From positions 1-64,000 of the forward strand of contig JBHGAU010000006.1 of assembly GCA_041946675.1 (NCBI GenBank): a stretch of DNA of 64,000 bases, in the 5' to 3' direction. Positions 26,167 through 34,969 of this stretch are shown here, one piece after another. The position numbers and the translations under genes are program-made. The notes beneath the pieces were generated by a model. The model was not told the origin of the DNA, ran no database searches, and worked only from the letters and a program-made list of their open reading frames with translations. This stretch comes from CAWBKV01 sp041946675. GTDB taxonomy: Archaea; Halobacteriota; Methanosarcinia; Methanotrichales; Methanotrichaceae. Position 1 is the stretch's first letter. Each line of letters begins with the position of its first letter.

Positions 26167-26247
26167 CTCAAGAAGAGGCCATCTCGATCACTACTCAAGT
26201 TCTCAATAGAGGCTGAAGCTGCAATAAGATCGTTATTTGTTCGAGTG
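26167..26247 (+). pseudogene. atpG relic, about 27 codons
   Basis: Read in one frame, LKKRPSRSLLKFSIEAEAAI aligns with SQKKWPSRSLPTFSMDADKL of the intact gamma subunit (about 25229-25290), and the match continues for seven more codons. Bases upstream and downstream do not continue the gene. It sits beyond the toxin-antitoxin pair in the same orientation as atpG. It may come from a diverged second atpG or from a duplication that accompanied the toxin-antitoxin insertion. Confidence 0.65.
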
Positions 26248-26451
26248 GATTTTATGTGATATATCAAATAATATTGGATAATAGCTCAGGCAATTGATCC
26301 ATGAACATAACACGTTTATACTAAAAAGCATATCAGAGTCAATTCGCCAGGAGATCTGAGAGCTCTGAAGATTGGCGTTATCAAGGACTCCGCAGAAGGT
26401 TCACTTGCAACCAAAGCAGGCGTAAATCCAAGCAATTTTGTGGGGAGAAAT

Positions 26452-26456
26452 AATAC
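26452..26456. repeat. Left copy of 5-bp target duplication
   Basis: AATAC directly before the left end of the insertion sequence; the same five bases follow the right end at 27539-27543. Removing the element plus one copy restores the host frame. Confidence 0.85.
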
Positions 26457-27538
26457 TAGGACTTACGCAGTTGCCCCTCCAAAGCATAAACAATTGGGAG
26501 AACCAAGATAAGCTCGAATGGCCTCACGAATAATTCTTCGCTTACTTTCGAACCAACTAGTTCCATTTCTAAGTCGAATTAGCTCCAATCTTAGGAATGC
26601 TCTAATGGAAAACGAAATATGTGCTCTCTGAGACTGACTTTTCCTTGCTTGACAGCCCTCGACACCACAGAATTGTTTTAGTCCTCTGTGATATTCCTCT
26701 ATCTTCCAAGAATGTTGACCTAACTCTTCACGTTCTGTATCATTCAAACTAAGCAAATCAGTAGCCCAGTATTCAGTGTCCTCATCTTTAGAGACGATCC
26801 TGAATACCTTGATAAAGCCGTAAGCTTTCAAGTGCACAACTCTCCCCTCTGGCGGTATATCTATTGATTGAATTTGTACATTTTCCGTATTATCTGGATT
26901 TACCGATCTATTTTTCTTCAGTCTGGTAAGCCAATGCCATCCGGATTTCCTTATAGTCTTGAGATTATTGATACTGGCCTACCAGCTATCAAAGAAAATA
27001 AAATCAGGCTTAAAGCCTCGTTCTTTCGCTTTATGCAACATATCCTGAAAATGATCGTTCTTGGTCTTCCCATCAACATCTATATCGTAGATTCGGAAAT
27101 CAACAGGAATTATAGCTTTTCCATCTGTCCAAAGCAGTGTAGTGATATTGATTCCGCAAACTGTTTTATGATGCTTTCCGCTCCATTGATAATACACTAA
27201 GCCCATATCCTTGGCATACGGCCTATCCAATGTAGTATCATCGAGAACCAAGAAACCTTCTTGAGGTCGAACAATATCTCTTACATCATCCCATAACGCT
27301 TCCGTATCAGGAGGCTGTCTCTGTAAAAGACGGGTAAACGAATCGTGTGATGGACTATTTCCCAATGGTTGGCATCTGGCAGCTTCAGTACAGGTAAAAA
27401 CTTTTACTGATGCAATTAGAAAGTGAATATAGTCAAGATCGTCGCATTTAGCCGGATTCAAGCTCTTCACAAGCCGTTTATTTACATCTTAATACTACCC
27501 GATCTTATAAGAATTTTCTGCCAAGTGCGTAAGTCCTA
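26457..27538 (-). mobile_element. Insertion sequence, 1082 bp, IS4-like DDE type
   Basis: Ends are a perfect 13-bp inverted repeat, TAGGACTTACGCA at 26457-26469 and its complement at 27526-27538, and the match continues imperfectly inwards (TTG-C). It carries one transposase gene on the minus strand. A 5-bp direct duplication AATAC flanks it. It interrupts the solute-binding/Cache gene. Because ends and duplication are intact the insertion looks recent, although the transposase frame has a stop codon. Family is judged from the transposase pattern only. Confidence 0.88.
26463..27470 (-). pseudogene. DDE transposase with an in-frame amber codon
   Basis: One frame of about 335 codons from GTG at 27470 to TAA inside the left end, broken only by TAG in FFDSW-stop-ASINNLK. 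The DDE residues are recognisable: LDDTTLDRP (first D), FFDSW (second D), KIEEYHRGLKQFCGVEGCQ (E). A tyrosine codon is the usual residue after DSW, so TAG looks like a single-base nonsense change. Without suppression the protein is cut at about residue 163 and inactive. Confidence 0.8.
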
Positions 27539-27543
27539 AATAC
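27539..27543. repeat. Right copy of 5-bp target duplication
   Basis: AATAC directly after the right end of the insertion sequence, matching 26452-26456. Confidence 0.85.
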
Positions 27544-28373
27544 CACTGAGCTTATAGGTATGTTGAAGGCCGGAACTATCGATGCCTGGGCGTATCCCGA
27601 TATAGTAGGCGTATGGTTGGCCAGTAAAGCAGGCCTGAACGCCAGCGAATATGAAATTATCTATCAGCTGGATGAGGGAACGCCTCTTTATTACGCGTTC
27701 AACAAGAATACCTCAAACTCAACAGTGAACGCTCTCCAGGCGGCTTTAGTTCAGACGAAGAAGGGAAAAGAGGCCAGTGGCGTCAGCGACTTCGAAACGG
27801 TTCTCTATAAATACCTGCCGGTTCTGTACGGCAAGAGCAATTTGACTCCTCATCAGGTCATGGATATTGTAAACAGGACCTCTGGTGATATCGAGAAGAG
27901 TGCATCCAGCACTTTTGCCAATATATCAGCAGGCGCCCGTGGATATAAAGATAATGCCGATATAGCCCTCTTTGTCGTTGATACCAAAGCGATAGTTATG
28001 GCCCACTCCAGCCGTCCTGAACTGGTTGGGGCTTAACGAGACAAATAGAGCCGATGTGAGCGGAAAGAAGTTCGTGGAGGCAATGGTCGTAGGTGCTCTA
28101 AAGAACAGCGAAGGGCAGGTGGATTATATTTACTCCGATCCGAACAATACAGGACTCTACTACAAGACTGCCTATTATAAGCTGATCAGGGGAAGCGATG
28201 GCCAGGAGTATATAGTGGGCTGTATCGATTATACACAAGAAGGATCGGAAAGTATCTGATTAACCTTAGTGCTTCTCTCAGCCTTTTATCTTATTTTTCG
28301 TTTCCATAATCCAAAAATCCATAAAAATGGCAATAGAAGATGCAACCTCTCCATCTCATAGCAATTTTGCCAT

Positions 28374-28859
28374 TCATGACTTCGGTTTTAAATAGAGTTT
28401 TACCGTATTTGTAATCTCTGACTGCAGTCCGCCTTTGACCACAAAGGCTACCTCTCCATTTTTATCCACCACGAAGTTTAGCTCAACTGAAGCATCTTTT
28501 AGACCAAATTGGGGCTCCCCCTGTGCAGCCTTGCCGACACCTTCATTGATTATCGCCATTGCTTTCACTAAATTATCCTTTATATTCCATTCTCTCTTTT
28601 CTTTTTTCTTCTCAGGAATCAGAGTTATATTGATGATTTGTGCGTCCTTATTCGCGTATTTACCACTAATTCCCACCTTGGTATCTATGAATGGAATCTT
28701 AACGTTAAATTCTCCGCCGGCATCCTCGCCGGCAATCGCTTTTAACGTCAACTCAAGCTTATCTATTTCAAAATTGTATCCATTTCCCGTTTGCGCTGAT
28801 TTGATGGCTTCCTTTACCTTTATTATCGTATCAGCAATGCTTAGACCTTCAAGCGACAT
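28374..28859 (-). CDS. Tandem Trypco2-like protein
   Basis: A 161-residue protein of two similar halves. Each begins with an amphipathic helix (EGLSIADTIIKVKEAIKSAQ; NLVKAMAIINEGVGKAAQGE) and continues with beta strands ending in a hydrophobic-basic strand before a proline (INITLIP; VKLYLKP). The opening SLEGLSIADTI and this ending resemble the trypsin-co-occurring domain Trypco2, known from bacterial conflict systems where it accompanies proteases and CHAT/NTPase proteins. It lies 220 bases downstream of a CHAT protease gene on the same strand. Likely an adaptor or substrate; no catalytic motif. Confidence 0.65.
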   Translation of the reverse strand: MSLEGLSIADTIIKVKEAIKSAQTGNGYNFEIDKLELTLKAIAGEDAGGEFNVKIPFIDTKVGISGKYANKDAQIINITLIPEKKKEKREWNIKDNLVKAMAIINEGVGKAAQGEPQFGLKDASVELNFVVDKNGEVAFVVKGGLQSEITNTVKLYLKPKS

Positions 28860-29082
28860 AGTTGCTATTCCTCTTAGTGAGATTTAAAGTTTTGGATTAT
28901 CTTTAAGATATTGCTTTTGAATAACTTCAGATAAACTTTCCAGATAAGCAGATGAAAAGGCGACACATAATTATATGCGATCAGTTTTATTGATGGAAAG
29001 AAGTCTTGAGAATAATCACATATTTAATAAAATTGAATAGATGATTGGGCAATATTCCTTCTACCTTTGCATTTCATAGCGG

Positions 29083-31023
29083 TCATGGCACAATCCTGGC
29101 CTCGGGGCTGGCAAAGACGGTGTAAGCTAGCCCATTGAGATTATTAGATTTTTGCAGGTTCAATTTGGCATTTTTGGCTGACTGCCCTACTGAAGATCCT
29201 GTCAAGAGCCCATTATAGAAGTCTTTAGCAAACGCGAAGGCTGCATCATCATCAATCGACCACAAGGTGCCAATGAAACTAGAAGCCCCCGCACGAGCAA
29301 AAGTCCTTGCCCATCCACCTATGCCTGTAAGTGATAAAGCCTCTTGGCCACTCTGACATGCGTTGAGAAAAACTAATGGCCTTGTTCGACCGCAATTCTT
29401 TGCCCTACCAGATATGTATTCCGGTCGAAGCTCTTCTGAGTCTTCCAATTGTATTACTGACCGGTTGGGGTCACTGCTTTCAAAGATTCCATGACCAGTG
29501 AAATGCCATGCATCGAATTCACCCTGGCAGAGCGCAGCTTCTACATCTGTAAATGTAGCTGGGATCTCAGATACATTCAGCTTATTTTTTGATAACGAAA
29601 GGAGAAAATCTCTCTCGTGGGGCGCACTAGGTAAATGGGAATCTTTGGGAGAGATGACTGCCATATTTTTTAAGCTCAGATTATGTAGCGAACCTATATC
29701 TGGGAACCAACGCGTCACGACAAAAGCGTCGCTCAGAAATACCTCCCCCGGTTGCCCATTGACATTACCCTGCAAATTAAGCAACTCCCAGGGTATCCAA
29801 GGCTCATTTGATAATATCTGAATGCTCAGATTCTTACAACGCAAGGACCATAGAAGCTCATGTAGATCCTGAGGCAATAGGTTCTCTGCGAGAGAAGCAC
29901 CTTTAAGAGCAAGGATTGTGGCTGATTTCTCTTGGTCTTTCGGGGTATCAAAACTTAAATTTTTAATTTCGTTGAAGAAATTCTTAAAATATTCCACTGG
30001 ATCGATCTGAATCGTTTTATCTCCGAAAGATTTCCATTTTTCCCCTAAATTTACTTTTGATCTATTAGCTTTGAGCTTAAAGGATATATTTGATTTTCCA
30101 TAATTATTCATCTCTTGGATACATAATGTGAGGTCTGGTTGCGATTTTTCTTCCAGAAGTGGGACAAGGTTCACGCTTTCTCTATCTTCTCTTAGGCCTT
30201 CATAGTTGGCGGCTACAATATCAGGAGTTAGTTTTATTGTGCCTAATGGTTGACTACCGTTAAAGCAGTTAATGATAATTAAACCTGTTCCAATCTCAGT
30301 TGAACGCAGCTTGAATCTTCGTCTCTCGGATCTATCTTCATTTGTCACCTTTATGCTGTCCTCTCTCTGGTCCACTATTACAAAGCCCTTTAAGGCCTGG
30401 ACCACGATATCCAAGTCAGTACCTAACGAGATCTCCAGATACTGGCTGTCTTTTGTCTTTATTTCTCTATCCAGCCATACCAGCAATGAATTTGTCTCTC
30501 CCAAAGCAACCTTGTTTGGAAAGTCAGCATTTAGAGTACCGGAAACCATGGGATTTGATATATCTTTGGGTCCTATTGTTCTGGTAGCAGATCGGCTAGG
30601 CAAACCGCTCCATACGCCTGTTGAAACCTCTTTTCTATATCCGTCAAAATCTAAATTTCTCTGATGAGACGCCACATAAGCCCGTTCGTCATAGAAGCCA
30701 ATTATGACATCTCGTTCTTTAATTATGAATTTACTAGGTAGAGAAATGGGATTTTCATAATCGTTTATCACAGGCACAGCATAGCACTCATCAATAGATA
30801 ACTCCTCTATTGGCATGTCACCATTTTTAGAGGAGTATAGCAAATTCCAAAATTTTTCTAAGGGATAAAGATAATAGATGCCGCGCTTCAAATCCCTAGA
30901 CCATTTATTCACTATGAGTCTCATCGGTCTTATGAGTTCTATGATATCTCTGGCCTGTTCAACTGATTGATCAGAATGTAATACTAGGAAGTCATCAATT
31001 GCCATCTTATAAAGTTGAGCCAT
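29083..31023 (-). CDS. CHAT-domain caspase-like protease
   Basis: About 646 residues. The C-terminal 250 residues are a CHAT (caspase HetF associated with TPRs) protease: H511 in WHFTGHGIF and C556 in LNACQSG form the expected His-Cys dyad, followed by GTLWSIDDDAAFAFAKDFYN. Residues about 165-290 are strand-rich, perhaps a beta sandwich; the N-terminal 120 residues are unassigned. I start at ATG 31023, with GGGAG eight bases before it, rather than at a TTG five codons upstream. CHAT proteases act as effectors that cleave specific partners after activation. It faces away from a second CHAT gene across a shared control region. Confidence 0.82.
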   Translation of the reverse strand: MAQLYKMAIDDFLVLHSDQSVEQARDIIELIRPMRLIVNKWSRDLKRGIYYLYPLEKFWNLLYSSKNGDMPIEELSIDECYAVPVINDYENPISLPSKFIIKERDVIIGFYDERAYVASHQRNLDFDGYRKEVSTGVWSGLPSRSATRTIGPKDISNPMVSGTLNADFPNKVALGETNSLLVWLDREIKTKDSQYLEISLGTDLDIVVQALKGFVIVDQREDSIKVTNEDRSERRRFKLRSTEIGTGLIIINCFNGSQPLGTIKLTPDIVAANYEGLREDRESVNLVPLLEEKSQPDLTLCIQEMNNYGKSNISFKLKANRSKVNLGEKWKSFGDKTIQIDPVEYFKNFFNEIKNLSFDTPKDQEKSATILALKGASLAENLLPQDLHELLWSLRCKNLSIQILSNEPWIPWELLNLQGNVNGQPGEVFLSDAFVVTRWFPDIGSLHNLSLKNMAVISPKDSHLPSAPHERDFLLSLSKNKLNVSEIPATFTDVEAALCQGEFDAWHFTGHGIFESSDPNRSVIQLEDSEELRPEYISGRAKNCGRTRPLVFLNACQSGQEALSLTGIGGWARTFARAGASSFIGTLWSIDDDAAFAFAKDFYNGLLTGSSVGQSAKNAKLNLQKSNNLNGLAYTVFASPEARIVP

Positions 31024-31197
31024 GCATGGTTCTCCCAATTTGGAGTTCTATTTATTTCATGAATATGGTCTTAAATCCACCACCATCTTATATACTTTTT
31101 CAATAATTATATTAAATCGAGAAAGGAGAATGGTAGAAATGAATAAATTATAGGCGGCAATTATATGCAGGAGATGAATCAGATTTGAGGTGGCAGA
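31024..31197. promoter_or_regulatory. Divergent promoter region of the two CHAT genes
   Basis: Minus strand GTATATAAG (31089-31097) is a TATA box about 65 bases from the CHAT start at 31023. Plus strand TTATATG (31161-31167) is a candidate TATA box for the TPR-CHAT gene, with TTGAGGTGG as ribosome site. The shared short region would let one regulator control both proteases. No palindrome found. Confidence 0.45.
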
Positions 31198-34100
31198 ATG
31201 ATTCTCAGCTCTTCTTTGGAAAATGAATTGGGCGATAACCATCCGCTGGTACTCCAAATAAAGAGTCCCTCTTTTAAAATTAGTTGGACAGAACTTGAGG
31301 AACAAGCCGAGCTGTATAAGGATGTGCTTTCGGAATCTCTAATCTCCAAACTGGATGATGAAGTCCAGAATCACCTGATATCAGGCAGATCGAAAGATGC
31401 TTTTGATCTAGCCCTCTTCAATTTGGCCGCTGCTGTCATAATCGGTCGTGAAGTTTGGGTATCATACTGCGCCAAGCGACTGGACAATTTGTATCAACCA
31501 TTTCTGGCCGACCCTGAAGTGGTAAACGAGTACATATTTGCCATTGAGGCATCTTTGAAACGTTTTTCCAACTCCCATCATGAGGAAAAGGCACGACTTC
31601 TTATTGGGCTCGGCAATGCTTATATCGACCGTCCTGACGGATCTAAGAGAACGAATCTGGATAAGGCACTCTCATATTTAATATCGGCAAAAGATGAAGC
31701 TCACTCAGTTACTTCAAAGTGTTTGTTGCTTATCGAAGCTTTGAACGGACTTGGCAGAGCAAATCTAGGATACATCGACGCCAGGCTTGATACAGCTGTA
31801 GAGACGTTTACCCAGGCAATCAATATAGACAAGAATTGTCCAGACGATGAATCAGACAGATGGATGGCTACTTTGCTTCATAACAGAGGCATAGCTTACT
31901 CTAGAATGGATCGATCCTACAAAGATCAAGCTATTCAAGATATCGAGACGGCTCTTAGACTCCGGCCTAAGAATATTGCCCCCTTAGAGCATGCCGAGAC
32001 ACTTTCGGAGTTAGGAAATATATATTTCAGCACAGCTGGTGGCACAGTAGAGCAAGAGAAAAAACAGCTAAAATATGCTGCCAAAAAGTACAAAGAGGCC
32101 CGAGAACTCTTCAAAGCAGCCGATCGTCCAATTATGTCGAGGAGATGCTCCCTTCAACTTGCCAGAGTTTTACGAAACATGCCAGAGCTTCATGAAGAAG
32201 ATCGCCTAAAGAACTTATTTGATGCATCGAAAATTCTGGAGTCTGAACTGGCTGAAATTGAGCTTGACGAGAAGAAAGATAGCATGTTCGAATATGTGGA
32301 TTTCAATGACTCATTAGCTAACGTTTATAGAGATATCTCATCCCTTTTTGAAGCCCCGGAAAATATACGTATACGTAGCATCAGAATGGCGGAAGAACGC
32401 TATCAAAAAGCGTTGAATTTTTGGAAATCTCAGGGCGATCCTGTTATGATAGTTCGGATTCAGAACAATTTGGGCAAATTATGGCGGGATGCCATTGATG
32501 GTGATATTAAAAAAAACCAAGAAAATGCATTAAAAGCATTCAGGAATGCATTGGACCTGGCTGACGAGAAAAATCTGATTGTTTGGGTGGCTAAAGTAAA
32601 CCAAGATTTGGCTGAATTATGGTTTAAGAGACAAGAATGGCCTAAGGCTAAGGATTGCTATATCAAAGCTTTAGAGATGCTTGAAAAAGATTGGAATAAT
32701 TTGATGGGCTTTGACGAATTACAGGACCTAAGAATTAAAAGATCAACGATGAATAGAAAGCTGGGATTATGCTATTATTATCTATCAGATATGACCAAAG
32801 CAGTAGAAGCGTTCGAAGCTGGAAAGACCTGGTATCTTGTAAACCTAATAATGCAGCGAGACACATCTCAATTTAGCTCTAAGAGCCCTCTTCACCAGCA
32901 ATTTGCCGATCTCCTGGCTAGCGATCGAAGGCTGGATGCACTATTGAGAAAAGAGAAAGTAACATCTGCTCGGAGCCAAATTATGGATGGGAAGAGGAGG
33001 ATCAAACTGGAATTAGATAAGGTCTCTGTTGAGCTGAGAAAGCAAGACCCAGATTTTATTGCGACTGCTAAACCTCTTAGCTTCGATCAGATAAAGATGC
33101 TACTGCAGGAAGATGATTCAGCAATTGTTGAAATAAGAGTACTTTCTGACAAGGCCATAGTTTTTATCATAACCAAGAATCATCCATTGAAGGAAAACGT
33201 TATTGCTTTGCCTGAATGCGGCTGGGATAATTGGTTCCGTCCCCTCGTAGACACTTGGATTAACGCCTATTATGATCTTAGGACCAAATTACAGCAAAGG
33301 GACCCTGGAATATGCGAAGCTTGGAATAACTGGCATAGAATAATGGAGAAAACAAATTCGGAAGTTTATTCATCCCTTTTTGCAAAATTAGACCTTAAAC
33401 TTAGCGAAATGGGCATTAAAAAAATCTGCATAATACATCATAGGGCTTTAGATTATCTTCCTTTGCATGCGGCATTCTACGAAAAAGAAAAAAAGCGGAT
33501 CTACCTTCAGGATAAATACGAGATAAGCTATGCTCCTAGCGCCTTAATCTTAGAGCGTTGTTTAGCTCGCAAAAGGTCTAGTTGCTCATCCAAAACTTTA
33601 GTAGCAGTAGCAAATCCACTTTGCGACTTACGTTTCAGCGATTTAGAGATAAATGTTATCCAGAAGCTATTCCATAAAGAGAACTGCATTGTTCTAAGAG
33701 ATGCCGAAGCTTCAGTTCGAGCCCTGGAAGAAATTTATCAAAAGGCCGGATTCCTGCATCTTTCTTGTCATGGTAGTTTTAACATTAATAAACCCACAGA
33801 ATCAGGGCTTGTCCTGGCTGGAAACGAGCTTTTAACCTTAGATAAAATAATGTATGATTTCAATCTCAAAAATAATCGACTTGTAGTCCTGAGCGCTTGT
33901 GAATCTGCCCTATCTGATCTTCAAGATACTACAGATGAGTACATCGGGCTTCCTGCAGCATTTCTGGTCGCGGGAACTACAGCGGTTGTTGGTTCCCTTT
34001 GGTTAGTCGATGATTTAGCTACATCTTTGCTTATTGAGCAGTTTTATATGAATTATCTCAATGGGCATATGACCCCTGCAGCGGCCCTTCGGGAAGCACA

Positions 34101-34257
34101 GTTATGGTTACGCTCCCTCTCCCAAGAAGAAGTAAAAAAGCAATTGGATAAAACGAGCATTGAGAATGCAATAAGCAATTATGCAAGTATCGGAGAATCG
34201 GAAAAACCCTTTGGGGATCCCTATTATTGGGCGGCTTTCATAACCATCGGCGTATAG
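31198..34257 (+). CDS. TPR-CHAT caspase-like protease
   Basis: A 1019-residue protein. Residues about 100-560 are helical repeats of TPR type (for example LLIGLGNAYIDRP, LLHNRGIAYSRMDRSYKDQA, IQNNLGKLWRDA, KDCYIKALEMLEKD). The last 330 residues are a CHAT protease with H858 in HLSCHGSF and C901 in VLSACESA, and the family segment GTTAVVGSLWLVDD. TPR-CHAT proteins are proteases gated by partner binding to the TPR part; the best-known example, Csx29, works in a CRISPR complex, but no cas gene is present here. The ribosome site is GAGGTGG. Confidence 0.85.
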   Translation: MILSSSLENELGDNHPLVLQIKSPSFKISWTELEEQAELYKDVLSESLISKLDDEVQNHLISGRSKDAFDLALFNLAAAVIIGREVWVSYCAKRLDNLYQPFLADPEVVNEYIFAIEASLKRFSNSHHEEKARLLIGLGNAYIDRPDGSKRTNLDKALSYLISAKDEAHSVTSKCLLLIEALNGLGRANLGYIDARLDTAVETFTQAINIDKNCPDDESDRWMATLLHNRGIAYSRMDRSYKDQAIQDIETALRLRPKNIAPLEHAETLSELGNIYFSTAGGTVEQEKKQLKYAAKKYKEARELFKAADRPIMSRRCSLQLARVLRNMPELHEEDRLKNLFDASKILESELAEIELDEKKDSMFEYVDFNDSLANVYRDISSLFEAPENIRIRSIRMAEERYQKALNFWKSQGDPVMIVRIQNNLGKLWRDAIDGDIKKNQENALKAFRNALDLADEKNLIVWVAKVNQDLAELWFKRQEWPKAKDCYIKALEMLEKDWNNLMGFDELQDLRIKRSTMNRKLGLCYYYLSDMTKAVEAFEAGKTWYLVNLIMQRDTSQFSSKSPLHQQFADLLASDRRLDALLRKEKVTSARSQIMDGKRRIKLELDKVSVELRKQDPDFIATAKPLSFDQIKMLLQEDDSAIVEIRVLSDKAIVFIITKNHPLKENVIALPECGWDNWFRPLVDTWINAYYDLRTKLQQRDPGICEAWNNWHRIMEKTNSEVYSSLFAKLDLKLSEMGIKKICIIHHRALDYLPLHAAFYEKEKKRIYLQDKYEISYAPSALILERCLARKRSSCSSKTLVAVANPLCDLRFSDLEINVIQKLFHKENCIVLRDAEASVRALEEIYQKAGFLHLSCHGSFNINKPTESGLVLAGNELLTLDKIMYDFNLKNNRLVVLSACESALSDLQDTTDEYIGLPAAFLVAGTTAVVGSLWLVDDLATSLLIEQFYMNYLNGHMTPAAALREAQLWLRSLSQEEVKKQLDKTSIENAISNYASIGESEKPFGDPYYWAAFITIGV

Positions 34258-34269
34258 ACTTGGTGCCAA

Positions 34270-34353
34270 ACCTATCGGATGCATCGATTATGCGCAAGAA
34301 TGATCGAAGAGCAGCTGATCAACCTGCATAGGGCTTCTCACTGCCTGCAACCG
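34270..34353 (+). pseudogene. Second relic of the Cache gene 3' end
   Basis: Aligns with 28210-28284 at the end of the SBP-Cache pseudogene: GCIDYAQE followed by stop here, GCIDYTQEGSESI there, and the similarity continues past the stop codon into GCTTCTC. It begins right after the TPR-CHAT stop. The two copies therefore bracket the Trypco2/CHAT genes in direct orientation. Confidence 0.7.
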
Positions 34354-34668
34354 CTCAAATGCCGCACGACGACTGAGAGCACCAGAGCATAATCAGTTAT
34401 GCTCCGAGTGTATGGCCAAAACTGTTCTTCGCATATATGTTATTAGATCACAATTGTATAAAGAAAACTATCTTATAAATTTTCTATCGATCAGCTCCAC
34501 TGCTTTGTTTTAATTTATCAGTTGATGACCCTGGTTGAAACTTAATGATATCAAGGCCAGTATTTACCATACGTACATAACATCAGTACTTAAAACATTT
34601 AATTAACACACTCAGTTCGTTATTTAGTATTAAAAGTCAGTAATTGATATGCCTCTGCAAAAGGCTTT
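34354..34668. other. AT-rich intergenic region with one hairpin
   Basis: No gene seen. A perfect 8-bp inverted repeat with a 4-base loop, GAGCATAA-TCAG-TTATGCTC at 34385-34404, lies about 130 bases beyond the TPR-CHAT stop and may end that transcript. The rest is AT-rich with several TATA-like strings and no clear ribosome site. Confidence 0.45.
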
Positions 34669-34845
34669 ATGAAACGGAGTTACTGCTCGCATTGTAGTAA
34701 GTATTATATCGTCATTACAGACGATCGTTGCACTGAATGCGGTTCGGTCCTGGAACCATATGATCAACTAATAGATGGAGAAAGGAAACCCAAAAAACCG
34801 GGAGTATTTTCGAATCTAGGATCGCCTATCGATATCATCATATGA
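34669..34845 (+). CDS. Small zinc-ribbon protein
   Basis: A 58-residue frame, MKRSYCSHCSKYYIVITDDR then CTECGSVLEPYDQ. C6xxC9 and C21xxC24 form a zinc ribbon; the remaining 30 residues are charged and end in a short hydrophobic tail. AAAAGG lies just upstream of the ATG. The cysteine spacing makes chance unlikely. No specific function; such ribbons often bind nucleic acid or proteins. Confidence 0.55.
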   Translation: MKRSYCSHCSKYYIVITDDRCTECGSVLEPYDQLIDGERKPKKPGVFSNLGSPIDIII

Positions 34846-34969
34846 AAATTACCATATCATTATTGGTGAGCCGCCTTATCGCTAGCCACATACCAATAAG
34901 CGCCGGAATCAATAGGCGCTGTCTCCGAATATAGCTTATGCCCAGATGACTGGCCGATAAAGCATAACT

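Larger units (their letters stand above)
26311..28259 (+). pseudogene. SBP (family 3)-Cache sensor protein, disrupted
   Basis: With the insertion sequence removed and one copy of AATAC kept, the reading joins without a break: NSPGDLRALKIGVIKDSAEG, then NNT-TELIGMLKAG. The first part is a family 3 extracellular solute-binding lobe, the later part (from about 27870) a single Cache domain with ALFVVDTKAIVMAHSSRPELVG. Three lesions are visible: the N-terminus is missing (in-frame TAA just before 26311), the insertion sequence at 26457, and a frameshift near 28030 after LVG. Such proteins sense small ligands outside the cell. A second relic of the same 3' end lies at 34270-34353. Confidence 0.8.

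Noticed and set aside
26463..27470. Two separate transposase genes
   Set aside because: Both halves are in the same frame with only one TAG between them and together make one DDE transposase.
31198..34257. A Craspase-like (type III-E CRISPR) TPR-CHAT assignment
   Set aside because: No gRAMP/Cas7-11 gene, no other cas gene and no CRISPR array is present in the window; only the TPR-CHAT architecture is shared.
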